DNA of 64,000 nt, taken from positions 124,001 to 188,000 of the forward strand of contig JAHBSG010000002.1 of NCBI GenBank assembly GCA_019639235.1. The letters run 5' to 3'. The translations under genes were made by a program, and so were the position numbers. This DNA comes from Acidobacteriota bacterium. Its GTDB lineage: Bacteria > Acidobacteriota > Blastocatellia > Pyrinomonadales > Pyrinomonadaceae. The notes below the pieces were generated by a model. The model was given only the letters and a program-made list of their open reading frames with translations, ran no database searches and was not told the origin of the DNA. This document shows positions 46,909-56,053 of the stretch, piece after piece. The number at the start of each line of letters is the position of its first letter. The stretch's first letter is position 1.

Positions 46909-48590
46909 GGGCGAAATGCTTTTACGATGTGGGGGTTTTTGGAGAGTCAGCGTCTGTCGAGTCCGTGTCTCACCCGATCCAACCCACTGCGCCTACGATA
47001 TCTCTCAGGCACCTTTACGCGTTACGATGCCGGGTAACATGTACGCAGCATTTAACGCAAACAAAAGTGCAGCCAAGCAGTGGCAAATGTTGACGACAAA
47101 TATATGCGAATGACAAAGAATCTACAAATCCGAAAAGGGATGGAAAAGCGTGCACTGATTATGCAAAAGACACGAATGCTTGACGAGCTCGGTAACCACC
47201 TGCAATAGACAGAGGGATAAGTATTGAAAACGCTTCATTTACCGACGTTTTGTCGATATATCACTTAAACGGGGGCAGTGTGGTAATTAGCATGATCGCC
47301 AACTCCCCTCATTCTCAACAATTTGCGTGGTTATTGCGAAGTAATTGACACTTGCCTTCGACGCTTAATTGAAGCAAAGCATGAGAAAATTACGCTCTGG
47401 CGGGTGACTAAACGGGCGAAAGTTTCTTGGGGCCCCTTTTGGGGTATACCCCCTTTGCGCCGACTCCATGTAAACTTGACTGATTTTCGTTGTATCGACT
47501 TAGCATGGCGCTTACGCTTTACGGATGCAAAGTGCGAAAGCAAGTTCGAGTATGATTCTGCCAAAGTAGCGGCGTATCTTCGGTGTTCGTCGTCCATGAT
47601 GACCTCGGCCAGGCAAATGTCGATGTGCCGCAGAAGGCTTCGGTATCCGATCCCGTGCCGGTGCGCGTTCGCCCGAAGGATGCCAGAAATCGCCCTGTCT
47701 TCAATGACCTCAGCTTGAGCTGAGCTGGAGCAAACTAAGCAGTACACTGCAATCAATTTTCCGGGCCAATAAAGGAGCTTATGGATCTAGCGAAAATATT
47801 CCAGACATCTTCGAATTTAGCTCTGGTTCGTTCAGCTATTTTGCGAGAAAAGCGCTCAACCGCCCGATGCCGGTTATTGCAGAATGCATGCCATGGCTGA
47901 ATCCCTCCTTGCATAATCTTAGCCATTCGACTGCGCAAACATTGCTGCACTCTCATCGAACGAACCGAACGAGGCATACAATCAATGTCTACGACGAATT
48001 CTCGCCGTTACCTGGTTCGAAGTCGATTTATGTGCCCCGCCCCGCGATACGCCGCCTCAACCATTTCGTGCTTTTCGCTCGTACTAAGATGTCGGATTGA
48101 CCTTTGTTCACCGGTAGATTTCCCATTCGCCATAACCGAATCATACGATTTCATCCGAGCTTGTTGGATTGCCGCTACGGACCGCATTCTTGCACCGGGC
48201 AATCACGACAACGATAGCAAGATCGATGCAATAGTCCACCGGCCATCGAATGCCATGCGGGTAAAATAATGCGATTGAAGACAGCAAATTACATCGGAAG
48301 CGACGACCAACCGCTTTTTGCTTGTTCGAACTATGTCCAAAGCGCTATATTTACGGGGCCACACATTCCAAAATTCGGTGTGGAACCCAATTCAAATCGG
48401 CTCCCGCGAAAGAAGTATTAGCATTGGGGATCTTAGGTCGAGAGTCGATAACGTCTGTAACGCCAACACGCATGGATCGGGGGAGGGGGCGTGTTCTGCG
48501 GCCGAGCCGCGGGAGAAACCGTGTGTTGTACATAGCTTGTTCGCCTTAGCGTCGCCGCAAGATACTACGCAGCGTTTAACGAGGGATTAG
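46909..48590. other. Region of 1.7 kb without a confident gene
   Basis: Upstream of the helicase operon and the divergent nuclease gene. On the minus strand, frames at 48202-48008 and 47977-47753 are in the same phase, interrupted by one TAA at 48008, and the second overlaps by TTGA with a frame at 47756-47331. Some of it (WHAFCNNRHRAVERFSRKIAERTRA) looks protein-like, which suggests a decayed gene, but no family is recognisable. GGGGCCCC (47429-47436) and GGGGTATACCCC (47441-47452) are adjacent perfect palindromes. Promoters for both operons presumably lie here. Confidence 0.45.
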
Positions 48591-49682
48591 GTGCCAATTT
48601 TCGAACTATCAAACGAGGGTCTCAGGCAACTTGCTTCGACCAATTTTGCAGAGGCTGGTGTTTCTGAACGATACGACATACAGCAACATCTTCGGAGAAA
48701 CTTTTCCGCGGTTCTTCCAGATGTCTTGGTCATTTCTGAGGAGTTTTGCGACTGGGACGATTCGAGACGTCGGATTGACCTGCTCGGTGTTGATAAGGAA
48801 GGCAATCTAGTTGTTATAGAGCTGAAGCGCACCGAAGATGGCGGTCATATGGAGTTGCAGGCTGTCCGGTATGCGGCGATGGTTTCGAAGATGACATTCT
48901 CTAAAGCTGTTGAGGTCTTTGCTGACTATCTTCGACGTGACGGTCTGGACTTGGACGCTGAGCAAACTCTCCTCGCTCATCTTGGGCTGGCCGAACCGAA
49001 AGAAGACCAGTTCGCTCAAGACGTAAGAATCGTCTTGATCTCGGCGGATTTTGGAAAGGAGCTAACGACGGCCGTAATGTGGCTGAATGAACGCGATCTT
49101 AATATTAAGTGCATTCGGCTGGTTCCTTATCGGGATGATGGAAGACTCTTGATCGACATCCAACAAATTATCCCTCTACCTGAAGCCGCCGAATATCAGG
49201 TTCGTATCCGCGAAAAGGAACAGAAAGAACGAATGGATCGGACCGCAAATACTCAACTGAAGAGATTTTGGGACGAATTCCTTTCAAACACGCAGGGAAG
49301 ATGTCGCCTCATCCCTCGGGCGTCTGCTGATCGATCCTACATTGGTGCGGCAACTGGTATTCGAGGTGTTACTTTCTTTTACGTTGCCAATCGGGACGAC
49401 CAAAGAGTTGAACTTTATATCGATCGCGGTGATGCAGACGTGAATAAGAGTATCTACGATCAGTTGCACCAACATAAGGCCGAAATTGAAGAACGGTTTG
49501 GGGGAGAGCTTAGTTGGCAGGGCCTTTTCGGGAAGCGGGCGTGCCGAATAGCGTATCTCCTGAGCGATTTGGGCAATCGAAATGACGAAGCGAATTGGCC
49601 AAATATGCAGGAGCAGCTTGTCTCTGCGATGGATCGGTTTGAGCGGGCAATAACGCCGGCTCTTGCGGAAGTTAAAGTATGA
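48591..49682 (+). CDS. PD-(D/E)XK nuclease, DUF4268-like C-terminus
   Basis: A 363-residue protein starting with GTG after GAGGGA. SRRRIDLLGVDKEGNLVVIELKRTEDGGHMELQAVRYAAMVSK near residues 58-98 is an endonuclease NucS-like PD-(D/E)XK core (D...ExK, then QAxRYA). The C-terminal 140 residues (TQLKRFWDEFL... GVTFFYVANRDDQRVELYIDRGDAD) match DUF4268. Such proteins are common stand-alone nucleases in defence regions. It faces away from the helicase operon, separated from it by the 1.7-kb region, and is near the right end of the element. Confidence 0.85.
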   Translation: MPIFELSNEGLRQLASTNFAEAGVSERYDIQQHLRRNFSAVLPDVLVISEEFCDWDDSRRRIDLLGVDKEGNLVVIELKRTEDGGHMELQAVRYAAMVSKMTFSKAVEVFADYLRRDGLDLDAEQTLLAHLGLAEPKEDQFAQDVRIVLISADFGKELTTAVMWLNERDLNIKCIRLVPYRDDGRLLIDIQQIIPLPEAAEYQVRIREKEQKERMDRTANTQLKRFWDEFLSNTQGRCRLIPRASADRSYIGAATGIRGVTFFYVANRDDQRVELYIDRGDADVNKSIYDQLHQHKAEIEERFGGELSWQGLFGKRACRIAYLLSDLGNRNDEANWPNMQEQLVSAMDRFERAITPALAEVKV

Positions 49683-49785
49683 CCAGAACCGTGGGCGTTC
49701 AAGCACGTACTCTGCTCGGCATCTGGGTCGGTTACAATGTGTGGATCTTACGCAAAAATCGATTTGACGTAAAATACGGGAAACG

Positions 49786-50076
49786 TTGGAAGCGATCTGC
49801 CCCAATCCTGAAACCTGGTATGAAATCTATCAGCCGCTTTTGTCTGCTGCAGTGCGTGTAGAACCGCCGTTCGGTTTTCCGCCCAATCCGCTGATCCTCG
49901 CTAACTGGGACTAATCAAATGACAATGAAAGGAAAAACCGATGGGAGGAGACATTAGAATGGGCTTCAAGGTACGGATTGCTTAGTCTGATTGGGGAGAT
50001 ATCAGAAGATACAACAAGGCTGATCTCGCGGTTCTTCTGTTGCCGCTGCTGTCACTTAATCCTTATCCGTACATGA
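49786..50076 (+). pseudogene. Broken gene fragment with in-frame stop
   Basis: The frame reads LEAICPNPETWYEIYQPLLS... ending FPPNPLILANWD, then TAA at 49912, and continues in the same phase as SNDNERKNRWEETLEWASRYGL through EISEDTTRLI to a stop at 50074. The PLIL-x-x-W-[DN]-x-SxDxxKxxRWxETxxWA pattern recalls a small hypothetical family of about 150 residues that I have met in accessory regions. A single nonsense codon (TAA where Tyr is expected) and a missing N-terminus point to a pseudogene. Confidence 0.6.
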
Positions 50077-50974
50077 GCTCCATAGCGCGGCCGAAGCTAT
50101 CACCTAAGATGGAAACTGCGATATTGGAAAGGCTAAAAGATCGATGGAAGGGAATTGCCGGACCGATTGCCGATTTCACTCGACCACTTCACTTCTCAGG
50201 TAGAAAGAGCCGCCGGCTTCTTGTCTTCGCCGCGGCCGAACTTACCCCACCGTGGGGAAGTTGGTCCAAGATTGCAGTGGTTTCGGGTCGGCATTTCACC
50301 GACTTTAGAAGTTCCGTTAACGGTGCAATTACACCTCACGAAGTTGACCACATTGATTTTGTTCGCGATTGAGATAAACCTCGAACCCATTGAGTCAATT
50401 CAATGTCCTTTCGTCCGCGGACACTAACGAACAATCAAAAAATTCGCCCGAGGAATGGAATAGCTACTTAGCAATTCCTCGCCTTCCTACGCGCCGTCCT
50501 TTCGGCCTCGGCTGCAGATCCGAACGTCACTCGGTTCTGTGGTGAAACGCGGTTGTAACCGGGTATTCGGAGGCGTGATAAACGCGGGAACGATAATCGC
50601 CGCTAGTAAGCCCTTACACCGCCATGCGGGTCCCGTTGCCGTCTCAACAACCCCGCGGGGCACGTCGGCCATTGCGGGCGGTCTTTTCGCCTTCGCATCT
50701 CAGCGTTCTTTGTATCCACCAAATGGGATGGTTCTAGCTTCGCTCGAGTTCCGAAGTCTTGTACGCGTTCAGGTGCACCTATCCCGGGTTGCTTAGCCCG
50801 CACCTGTCTGTTCGGTGCATCGAGCAGAAATACGTCGCTCCCGGGCCGAAACATTGAAGATCGTGTCCAAGTGGGTACATGGCGGCAGCGATTACGATGA
50901 TGAAAGCCAGTGTATAGAACTGTTGAAATTGTACAGGTCGTTTTCTAGGCGGATGATGCCAAACAAGGCGGGCT
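50077..50974. other. Region without a confident gene at the right end of the element
   Basis: No gene is supported. A plus-strand frame with GTG at 50815 (MHRAEIRRSRAETLKIVSKW... ending RRMMPNKAG) runs 53 codons to a stop at 50974 that overlaps the right arm repeat; it has protein-like composition but no ribosome site or recognisable family. Other frames here are short and low quality. The region is probably decayed cargo. Confidence 0.4.
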
Positions 50975-50996
50975 GAGTCCTAATATGAGTCCTACT
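50975..50996 (+). repeat. Right integrase arm-site-like repeat
   Basis: GAGTCCTAATATGAGTCC and four more bases; identical to 23799-23820 except one base, same orientation. It lies 64 bp inside the right core repeat. Confidence 0.7.
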
Positions 50997-51060
50997 CGAT
51001 TATGGGACGCGGTGTTGGGGAATGGTGACTGACCGTAACTTACTGCCTTTATTGAGGTTA

Positions 51061-51107
51061 ATATGGAGCCACCCATCGGACTTGAACCGATGACCTTTCG
51101 ATTACGA
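51061..51107. repeat. attR: core repeat within intact tRNA-Thr
   Basis: 47 bp identical to 23610-23656. It covers 46 bases of the tRNA 3' part, up to the anticodon, plus one flanking base. Because the copy in the intact tRNA lies here, the element entered at the 3' side of the gene and restored it. Confidence 0.93.
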
Positions 51108-51137
51108 ATCGAATGCTCTACCAACTGAGCTAGGGTG
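51062..51137 (-). tRNA. tRNA-Thr (CGT anticodon)
   Basis: A 76-nt tRNA with encoded CCA. Acceptor arms GCCACCC and GGGTGGC pair perfectly. The D arm has AGCTCAGTTGGTAGAGC; the anticodon arm TTCGA/TCGAA encloses loop TTCGTAA, anticodon CGT; the T arm has GGTTCAAGTCC. It reads ACG codons. It is the integration target of the element to its left. Confidence 0.96.
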
Positions 51138-51295
51138 GCTTGATGGGGCGAGCGGACTCGGAGTGCCGGAGGGGCGAAGCGAGGCCGCTGAGCGACGTAA
51201 AAAGAGCAGATCGGGCGGTTAGCGCCGAACTTCCAAATATACTTTCGGCGGCGGTGGGGTGTCAAGGATGAGTGGGTGGGGAATGGCGGGCGGTG

Positions 51296-51450
51296 AAAAG
51301 AAGAGGAGGAGAAGAGGAGAAGGGGGAAGAGGGGAAGAGGAGAAGAAGAGAAGAGGAGAAGAGGAGAAGAGGAGAAGAGGAGAAGGGGAGAAGAGGAGAC
51401 ACGGAGACGCGGAGTTGTTGGGAGTGAAGGGCTCTTAAGGAGAAGGGGAG
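51296..51450 (+). repeat. Homopurine GA-rich tract
   Basis: An almost pure A/G stretch built of AGAGGAGA and AGAAGAGG units, interrupted only near 51399-51425. It may adopt a triplex or act as a replication or transcription pause. The whole 410-bp gap from the tRNA to the XRE gene (51138-51547) holds no gene otherwise. Confidence 0.8.
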
Positions 51451-51547
51451 AAGGGGAAAATGGGAGACGTGGAGGAGCCGGTGCGTGGTTGATTTGCGTT
51501 GGGTGTGGGCTTAATATTTGGAGGAAAGGGATACGGTTTCACGCAAT

Positions 51548-52096
51548 ATGAACAACGAATTTGTTGAGCGGCTTCGCAAGTTATTTGGGCATGCATCGAT
51601 GGCGGACATCGCCCGCCGTATTGATGTTCCGCACGCCACCATCCGCAATTATTTTCAGGGCCGGTTGCCGGCTCCTGAGGTGTTGATCAAGCTCGCTCGT
51701 GAAACGGGCGTTTCGCTCAACTGGCTGTTAACCGGCGAGGGTAAGATGTTCGCGGAGGGCGAGCGGCCCCTCGATCTCGGAGCGGTGATGGAGGAGCGGA
51801 TCACGCAGATCGTCGACGAACGGCTTACGATGAGGCTCTCGCCCGAGGTGCAGCAGCTTGGCGAGATAGACAGCAAGCCCGAGTTCGACATCGATGCGGC
51901 GATCCATGCTGCACTCGAACCGCAGGCCGTGATGCGGGCGTGGTTCGGCCACGAGGGCCGCGAGTATCCGGAGGATTTTGGCGTCGTGTTCTTCCGGGGC
52001 TGGGAGAGCTTTACACATCAGGAAAAGGTCGAGGCCGTTCGCGATGCGAAGAACGTGCTTGACCGCGCTGTCCGGGCGACCAGCGATAAGAAGTAG
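51548..52096 (+). CDS. XRE/CI-type repressor
   Basis: A 182-residue protein. The N-terminal helix-turn-helix, ERLRKLFGHASMADIARRIDVPHATIRNYFQGRLPAPEVLIKLARETGVSLNWLLTGEG, is typical of phage CI-like repressors. The rest (RITQIVDERLTMRLSPEVQQLGEI... AMRAWFGHEGRE) is helical and not a LexA-type peptidase. GGAGGAAAGG at 51520 is too far from ATG 51548, so an upstream TTG start at 51518 is possible but would overlap that site. It is followed 71 bp later by an ImmA/IrrE peptidase gene, the usual antirepressor partner. Confidence 0.85.
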   Translation: MNNEFVERLRKLFGHASMADIARRIDVPHATIRNYFQGRLPAPEVLIKLARETGVSLNWLLTGEGKMFAEGERPLDLGAVMEERITQIVDERLTMRLSPEVQQLGEIDSKPEFDIDAAIHAALEPQAVMRAWFGHEGREYPEDFGVVFFRGWESFTHQEKVEAVRDAKNVLDRAVRATSDKK

Positions 52097-52167
52097 AAAA
52101 CCTTGACCGTGTTTGCGGGGATGCGATATAGTTGCATCTGCAACACACAGGACTCGAACTCTCACAT

Positions 52168-52617
52168 CCCATGCGCTTTTTCCGCGAAAAGATCGAATCT
52201 CTAGTCAAAGGCTGGAACAAGCGGCCGCTGACCGAGGCCGATTTTCACCGGCTCTGCCGTCGCCACCGCATCACGGTCGATGAGATGCCGCTCCGTGTAA
52301 GCGGCTTTTATTACTGCGTGATGGGCCGGCACTTCATCGCCATTGACAGTAAACTCCCGCCGACGCGAAAGCTCTTCGTGATGTTCCACGAATTTGCCCA
52401 TTACCTGATGCACGCGCCGAATACGAACGAGACCGCGAGCTACCACGGCGTCGGTAAACCAACGCGGAAAGAGAAGGAGGCCGACCTGTTCGCTTTGGTT
52501 GCCTTGATGCCTGCCAAGTACATTTTGGAGCTAACGCCGGAAGAACTTTCCGAGGATCTAATGGACGATGGTCTTTTGGCCGAGCGGCTCCGATGCTACG
52601 AAATATATGGCATCTGA
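52168..52617 (+). CDS. ImmA/IrrE family metallopeptidase
   Basis: A 149-residue protein. HEFAHYLMHAP carries the HExxH zinc site (His74, Glu75, His78), and KEKEADLFALVALMP provides the third ligand region of the ImmA/IrrE family. It probably cleaves the XRE repressor encoded just upstream in response to stress. The start at 52168 was chosen over a TTG 12 codons earlier because relatives begin near RFFREKIES. It ends 5 bp from the convergent xerC gene. Confidence 0.88.
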   Translation, partial: PMRFFREKIESLVKGWNKRPLTEADFHRLCRRHRITVDEMPLRVSGFYYCVMGRHFIAIDSKLPPTRKLFVMFHEFAHYLMHAPNTNETASYHGVGKPTRKEKEADLFALVALMPAKYILELTPEELSEDLMDDGLLAERLRCYEIYGI

Positions 52618-52622
52618 AAGGC

Positions 52623-53537
52623 TTAGGCTTTCGGGTGGGCGCGGTCGTAAACCTCGATCATCTTCTCCATTGAGACCTGCGTGTAGATCTGCGTCGTCGA
52701 GAGCCGGGCGTGGCCGAGCAGTTCCTGTATGTCGCGGAGGTCGGCGCCGGAATCGAGCAGGTGCGTGGCAAATGAATGGCGGAGGCTGTGCGGCGAGATC
52801 TTGTGGATATCAGCGCATTGCTTGATATATTTTTCGAGCATGCGGCCGACCGAGCGGGTCGTTATCCGTCCGCCGCGGCGATGGAGAAAAACGGCATCGG
52901 GCTCGCGTTCGGGCTCCGGGCATTCGAGCAGGAAAACGGGCCGCGTCTTTTCAAGATAGTGCAGCAGCGCCTGAAGGGCGTGTTCGTGAAAGGGCACAAT
53001 GCGTTCCTTTCGCCGCTTTCCTAAAACGCGGACAAGCCGTTCGCGAAAATCGATATCAGACAAATTTATGCCGACGAGTTCGCTGACGCGGATGCCGGTC
53101 GCGTAGAGAAATTCGAGTATTGCACGGTCGCGGCGGCCGAGGTCGGTGTTCGCGTCGGGCGTTTCGATCAGGCGGACTGCGTCCTCGATCGAAAGATGCG
53201 ACGGCAGCTTGCGTTCGACCCGCGGCGTCGCGACGAGCTTTGCCGGGTTTGCCTCGAGCTTGCCCTCGCGGATAAGGAACTGGAAGAAGGTGCGGAGGCT
53301 TGCGAGCTTGCGGGCCCGCGTTGTTTTCTTCGCGCCGCTTGCATCAAGCGAGGCCATCCATTCGCGGATGGTCAGGCGGTCGATCTGGTCGATCGGGAGA
53401 TCTTCGCGGCCTTCGACCGCGAGCAGGTGATCGCGAAATTGCTCAAGGTCGGAGGCGTAGTTCCGCAGCGTGTGCGGACTCATGCCCCGCTCGTATTTCA
53501 AGTGCTGGAGAAATTGTTCGTATGCGGCGTTGAGCAC
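52623..53537 (-). CDS. xerC: Tyrosine recombinase XerC
   Basis: A 304-residue recombinase of typical XerC/D length. The N-terminal SAM-like domain begins [29 protein letters not shown]; the catalytic domain has [13 protein letters not shown] (Arg), [19 protein letters not shown] (HxxR), [17 protein letters not shown] (His and Tyr). It resolves chromosome dimers at dif together with XerD and FtsK. It is a core gene and not part of the element. Convergent with the ImmA/IrrE gene. Confidence 0.93.
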   Translation of the reverse strand: MLNAAYEQFLQHLKYERGMSPHTLRNYASDLEQFRDHLLAVEGREDLPIDQIDRLTIREWMASLDASGAKKTTRARKLASLRTFFQFLIREGKLEANPAKLVATPRVERKLPSHLSIEDAVRLIETPDANTDLGRRDRAILEFLYATGIRVSELVGINLSDIDFRERLVRVLGKRRKERIVPFHEHALQALLHYLEKTRPVFLLECPEPEREPDAVFLHRRGGRITTRSVGRMLEKYIKQCADIHKISPHSLRHSFATHLLDSGADLRDIQELLGHARLSTTQIYTQVSMEKMIEVYDRAHPKA

Positions 53538-53545
53538 AAAAGAAC

Positions 53546-54613
53546 TTACCTTTGCTTCGGAACATAATACCCTTTCCGGGCGCGGACGGTCACATCGGGC
53601 CGGGCTTTCACGCTGACCTCGATCGACCGATATTCGCCGGGAGCCGCACGAAGTTCTTCGGGGTAATAGCTGAGCACGTATTGCTCGGCAAGTTCGATGG
53701 AGATGCGGCGAAAGGCATCGTCAAGCTCGCGTTCGTCGATGGGTGTGTAAACGGCGCCGCCGGTCTGGGCGGCGAATGATTGCATACGCCGTTCGGCCGC
53801 CAGGGCACGCACGTTCGCGTTGCCGCGGCGAGAGCCGGTGCGGATGTAGTTCTCAAATTCGGTCGTATGGACGACGAAAATCTGGCAGTCGAGCGATTGG
53901 GCGAGCCTCAAGGCCTGTTCAAATGTGGTGTCGGTCTTCGTGTCGTCGCCGTCCGAGACGATAACGATAACCCGACGGCCGCTTACATCGCCGAGATAGC
54001 GGGCGGCCATCTCGATAGTGTCGAGGAGAGCGGTCGCACCCTCGGGCGGCGGCAGTCGGCGAATGGCATCGATCAGCACTCGCGGGTTGGCGGAAAAGGG
54101 CTGCTCAAGCCGGCCGATGGTCGAAATGGAAAAGAGTGCGGCAAGGTCGCGGTCCGGGCGGATGACGCGCTCGAAAAAGCGGACCGATGCCTGAACTTCG
54201 AACTCGCGTGCCTTGAGCACGCTGCCCGAGTTATCAAAAAGCAATGCGACGCGGACCGGAGTTTCGGCACGGGTCAACTCGGCAAGCTCGATGCGTTCGC
54301 CATTGACCTTCACTTCAAAATCCTGGAGGCGAAGGTTGCGGATCGCACGGCCGTCGCTATCGACGACCGAGACGGGGATCGGGATCAGGGTCGAATCGAC
54401 GCGGATGACCTCTTCGTCAGCGGCGGGCGTCGGAGTCGGCGTTGGGGTTGGGGTTGGGGTGACGACGCGTTCGCGTGGCGGCGTGCTCGCCGGTGTGATT
54501 CGCGGCGTTGAGCGAGGCGTTGGGGTCGGCTCGGGCTTATTGCGCCCCGATTGCGCCACGGCCGAGGCCGCGAGGGCTATCAAGAAAATGACCGTAAAGC
54601 GCAACACGAGCAT
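53546..54613 (-). CDS. Secreted VWA protein of acidobacterial VWFA-related type
   Basis: A 355-residue protein: signal peptide [15 protein letters not shown], a Pro/Thr linker made of TP repeats ([10 protein letters not shown]) between residues 30 and 65, then a VWFA-related domain with MIDAS motif LLFDNSGS and [12 protein letters not shown], ending [18 protein letters not shown]. The last block, RKGYYxP, is the hallmark of the acidobacterial TIGR03436 type. Members occur in high copy number in Acidobacteriota; the function is unknown, probably surface binding. It ends 8 bp before xerC's start on the same strand, so the two may be cotranscribed. Confidence 0.92.
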   Translation of the reverse strand: MLVLRFTVIFLIALAASAVAQSGRNKPEPTPTPRSTPRITPASTPPRERVVTPTPTPTPTPTPAADEEVIRVDSTLIPIPVSVVDSDGRAIRNLRLQDFEVKVNGERIELAELTRAETPVRVALLFDNSGSVLKAREFEVQASVRFFERVIRPDRDLAALFSISTIGRLEQPFSANPRVLIDAIRRLPPPEGATALLDTIEMAARYLGDVSGRRVIVIVSDGDDTKTDTTFEQALRLAQSLDCQIFVVHTTEFENYIRTGSRRGNANVRALAAERRMQSFAAQTGGAVYTPIDERELDDAFRRISIELAEQYVLSYYPEELRAAPGEYRSIEVSVKARPDVTVRARKGYYVPKQR

Positions 54614-54654
54614 GGGCCGATATGGTTTGATTGCCGAAAGCCGGAAATCTTTGC

Positions 54655-55383
54655 CTAGACGAAAATAAGTTTACCGCCCGCAAAGACAAGCACCAACGCG
54701 AGCAAGCGGCGAAGCACAAGGGAATCGAACCGGCGGGCACCGAGTGTCGAACCGATGATGCCGCCGACGACGGCCGCCGCGATCCAAAAATAGACCTCCG
54801 CGGGAAGCTGCGGAATCTTGGGCCAGGCACCGGCGAGGCCGGCGGCCGAATTCACAAAGATGAAGAGTGCGGAGACTCCGGCGGCCTTTTTCGCACCCGC
54901 CCAATGTAGAAGGAGAAGCAGCGGCGTCAGGAAAATTCCACCACCGACGCCTACCAAGCCCGAAAGAAGCCCGAGCACCGCGCCGATGATCAGGGCAAGC
55001 CAAACGGGCGGCTCTTTGGTTTCCTCGTCTCCGTCAAAGCGCCAGGCGAGGCGGATGGCCGCAAGGACGAGCACGACGCCGAGGACGATCTTGTAGATGC
55101 TGGTCGGGAGCTGGATCGTGCCGCCGAGATATGCCATCGGGATCGAAGCGACAGCAAACGGGATGAACAGCCGCCACGAAAAATGGCCGGCCCGGTAATA
55201 CTGGACTGTCGCGATCGAGGCGACGAAGAGATTCAGCGTCAATGCCGTCGGCCGCGTCACCTCCGGAGCGACGGCCAGCAAAGCCATCACCGCCAGATAC
55301 CCCGAAGCCCCGCCATGACCGACCGAGGAATAAAGGACGGCGACAAGGAAGATGGCAAGAATTATCAATACAGAGAATTCCAT
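54655..55383 (-). CDS. TauE/SafE family sulfite exporter-like permease
   Basis: A 242-residue membrane protein with seven to eight hydrophobic segments. SSVGHGGASGYLAVMAL in the first half and GLLSGLVGVGGGIFLTPLLLLLHWAGAKKAAGVSALFIFVNSAAGLAG in the second are the two TauE repeats. ATG 55383 is preferred to an earlier in-frame start, which lies within a REP hairpin. The family exports sulfite or organosulfonates; substrate unknown here. A REP hairpin pair lies between it and the transposase gene. Confidence 0.9.
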   Translation of the reverse strand: MEFSVLIILAIFLVAVLYSSVGHGGASGYLAVMALLAVAPEVTRPTALTLNLFVASIATVQYYRAGHFSWRLFIPFAVASIPMAYLGGTIQLPTSIYKIVLGVVLVLAAIRLAWRFDGDEETKEPPVWLALIIGAVLGLLSGLVGVGGGIFLTPLLLLLHWAGAKKAAGVSALFIFVNSAAGLAGAWPKIPQLPAEVYFWIAAAVVGGIIGSTLGARRFDSLVLRRLLALVLVFAGGKLIFV

Positions 55384-55386
55384 ATA

Positions 55387-55437
55387 AAACGGGAACGCGG
55401 GCATCTCTGCCCGCAGATCTCCGCATTAGCGGAGATC
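55387..55437. repeat. REP hairpin (left of RAYT) and adjacent palindrome
   Basis: GCGGGCATCTCTGCCCGC (stem 7, loop 4) within a 28-bp block at 55387-55414 that occurs inverted at 56058-56085 across the transposase gene. Next to it GATCTCCGC/GCGGAGATC with loop ATTA (55415-55436) is a second strong hairpin. Confidence 0.9.
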
Positions 55438-55439
55438 GA

Positions 55440-56030
55440 TCAGCCCTTCCAACCGGCCCGGCCCCAAGGATAATTGTCAGGTGAATCACATAATCTAGCT
55501 TTGACAGGGTTCTCATCGATATAACGCATTACGTTCATAAAATGTGTTCGACCACGAATGAACCGGTCAAAATAGTCCGGAGCCCAGAATCGGCCTTTAC
55601 GCCCAAGTAGCTTGTTTGCAGCCGAAGCCGAGAAGCTTTTGATAGAATGCATCGTTTCTGACAGTGTGTGATCGCCGATGGTCTTGATCAACAAATGGGC
55701 ATGATTCGGCATTACAACCCAGTTATGAAGGTCAAACCTTTCGCCATTGAAATAAAGGATTGCCTCGCACACCAACTTTGCTATTTCGGGATCTCGCAGA
55801 AATGATTCACCCGTCCCGGTGTCGAGCTTCAAGTTAATAGCGTAATGGTATTCGGATTCGGTTATCAGCTTAGACCGCAGCTTTTTCTCCTGGGTTTGAA
55901 TGAAATCGGCAGGAAGTGAGTCCGCAAGGCGAAATGTGATGAACTGAATCAGGTCGGGCGATTCGAGGTGAGGTAAATATCCGCGAGAGTGGTGACGGAT
56001 CACTACTTTAGGGTTGCGTTTGTGCTGCAT
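55440..56030 (-). CDS. REP-associated tyrosine transposase (RAYT, Y1/HUH family)
   Basis: A 196-residue protein. HNWVVMPNHAHLLIK holds the HUH metal site, RFWAPDYFDRFIR and NVMRYIDENPVKARLCD the C-terminal helix. The Tyr in the MRYIDENP region is a candidate nucleophile. RAYTs bind and cleave REP hairpins and are thought to spread them. The gene is flanked by inverted 28-bp REP copies on both sides, making a REPtron. ATG 56030 is preferred to a longer frame whose first residues are the REP itself. Located against the 3' end of trmFO. Confidence 0.92.
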   Translation of the reverse strand: MQHKRNPKVVIRHHSRGYLPHLESPDLIQFITFRLADSLPADFIQTQEKKLRSKLITESEYHYAINLKLDTGTGESFLRDPEIAKLVCEAILYFNGERFDLHNWVVMPNHAHLLIKTIGDHTLSETMHSIKSFSASAANKLLGRKGRFWAPDYFDRFIRGRTHFMNVMRYIDENPVKARLCDSPDNYPWGRAGWKG

Positions 56031-56053
56031 AGTTTTTCTTTCGTGCTTCGCAC

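Larger units (their letters stand above)
23610..51107. mobile_element. tRNA-Thr-integrated element of about 27.5 kb with defence cargo
   Basis: The element is bounded by a 47-bp direct repeat (23610-23656 and 51061-51107) that is the 3' part of tRNA-Thr at the right end. The left copy leads into the tyrosine integrase. Contents: integrase, excisionase-like HTH, small phage-type proteins, primase-helicase-like protein, HGGXTS protein, a membrane protein, a delta-60/FG-GAP protein, and a type III restriction-modification-like operon with a separate nuclease. No capsid, tail, portal, relaxase or mating-pair genes are visible. The layout resembles phage satellites or integrative defence islands more than a full prophage or ICE. 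The DNA looks less GC-rich than the flanks. Confidence 0.9.

Noticed and set aside
47323..47718. Plus-strand gene in the 1.7-kb region
   Set aside because: Cys/Met/Arg-rich composition without ribosome site or motif.
50469..50860. Possible minus-strand gene near the right end of the element
   Set aside because: Short, no recognisable family and no ribosome site; composition not convincing.
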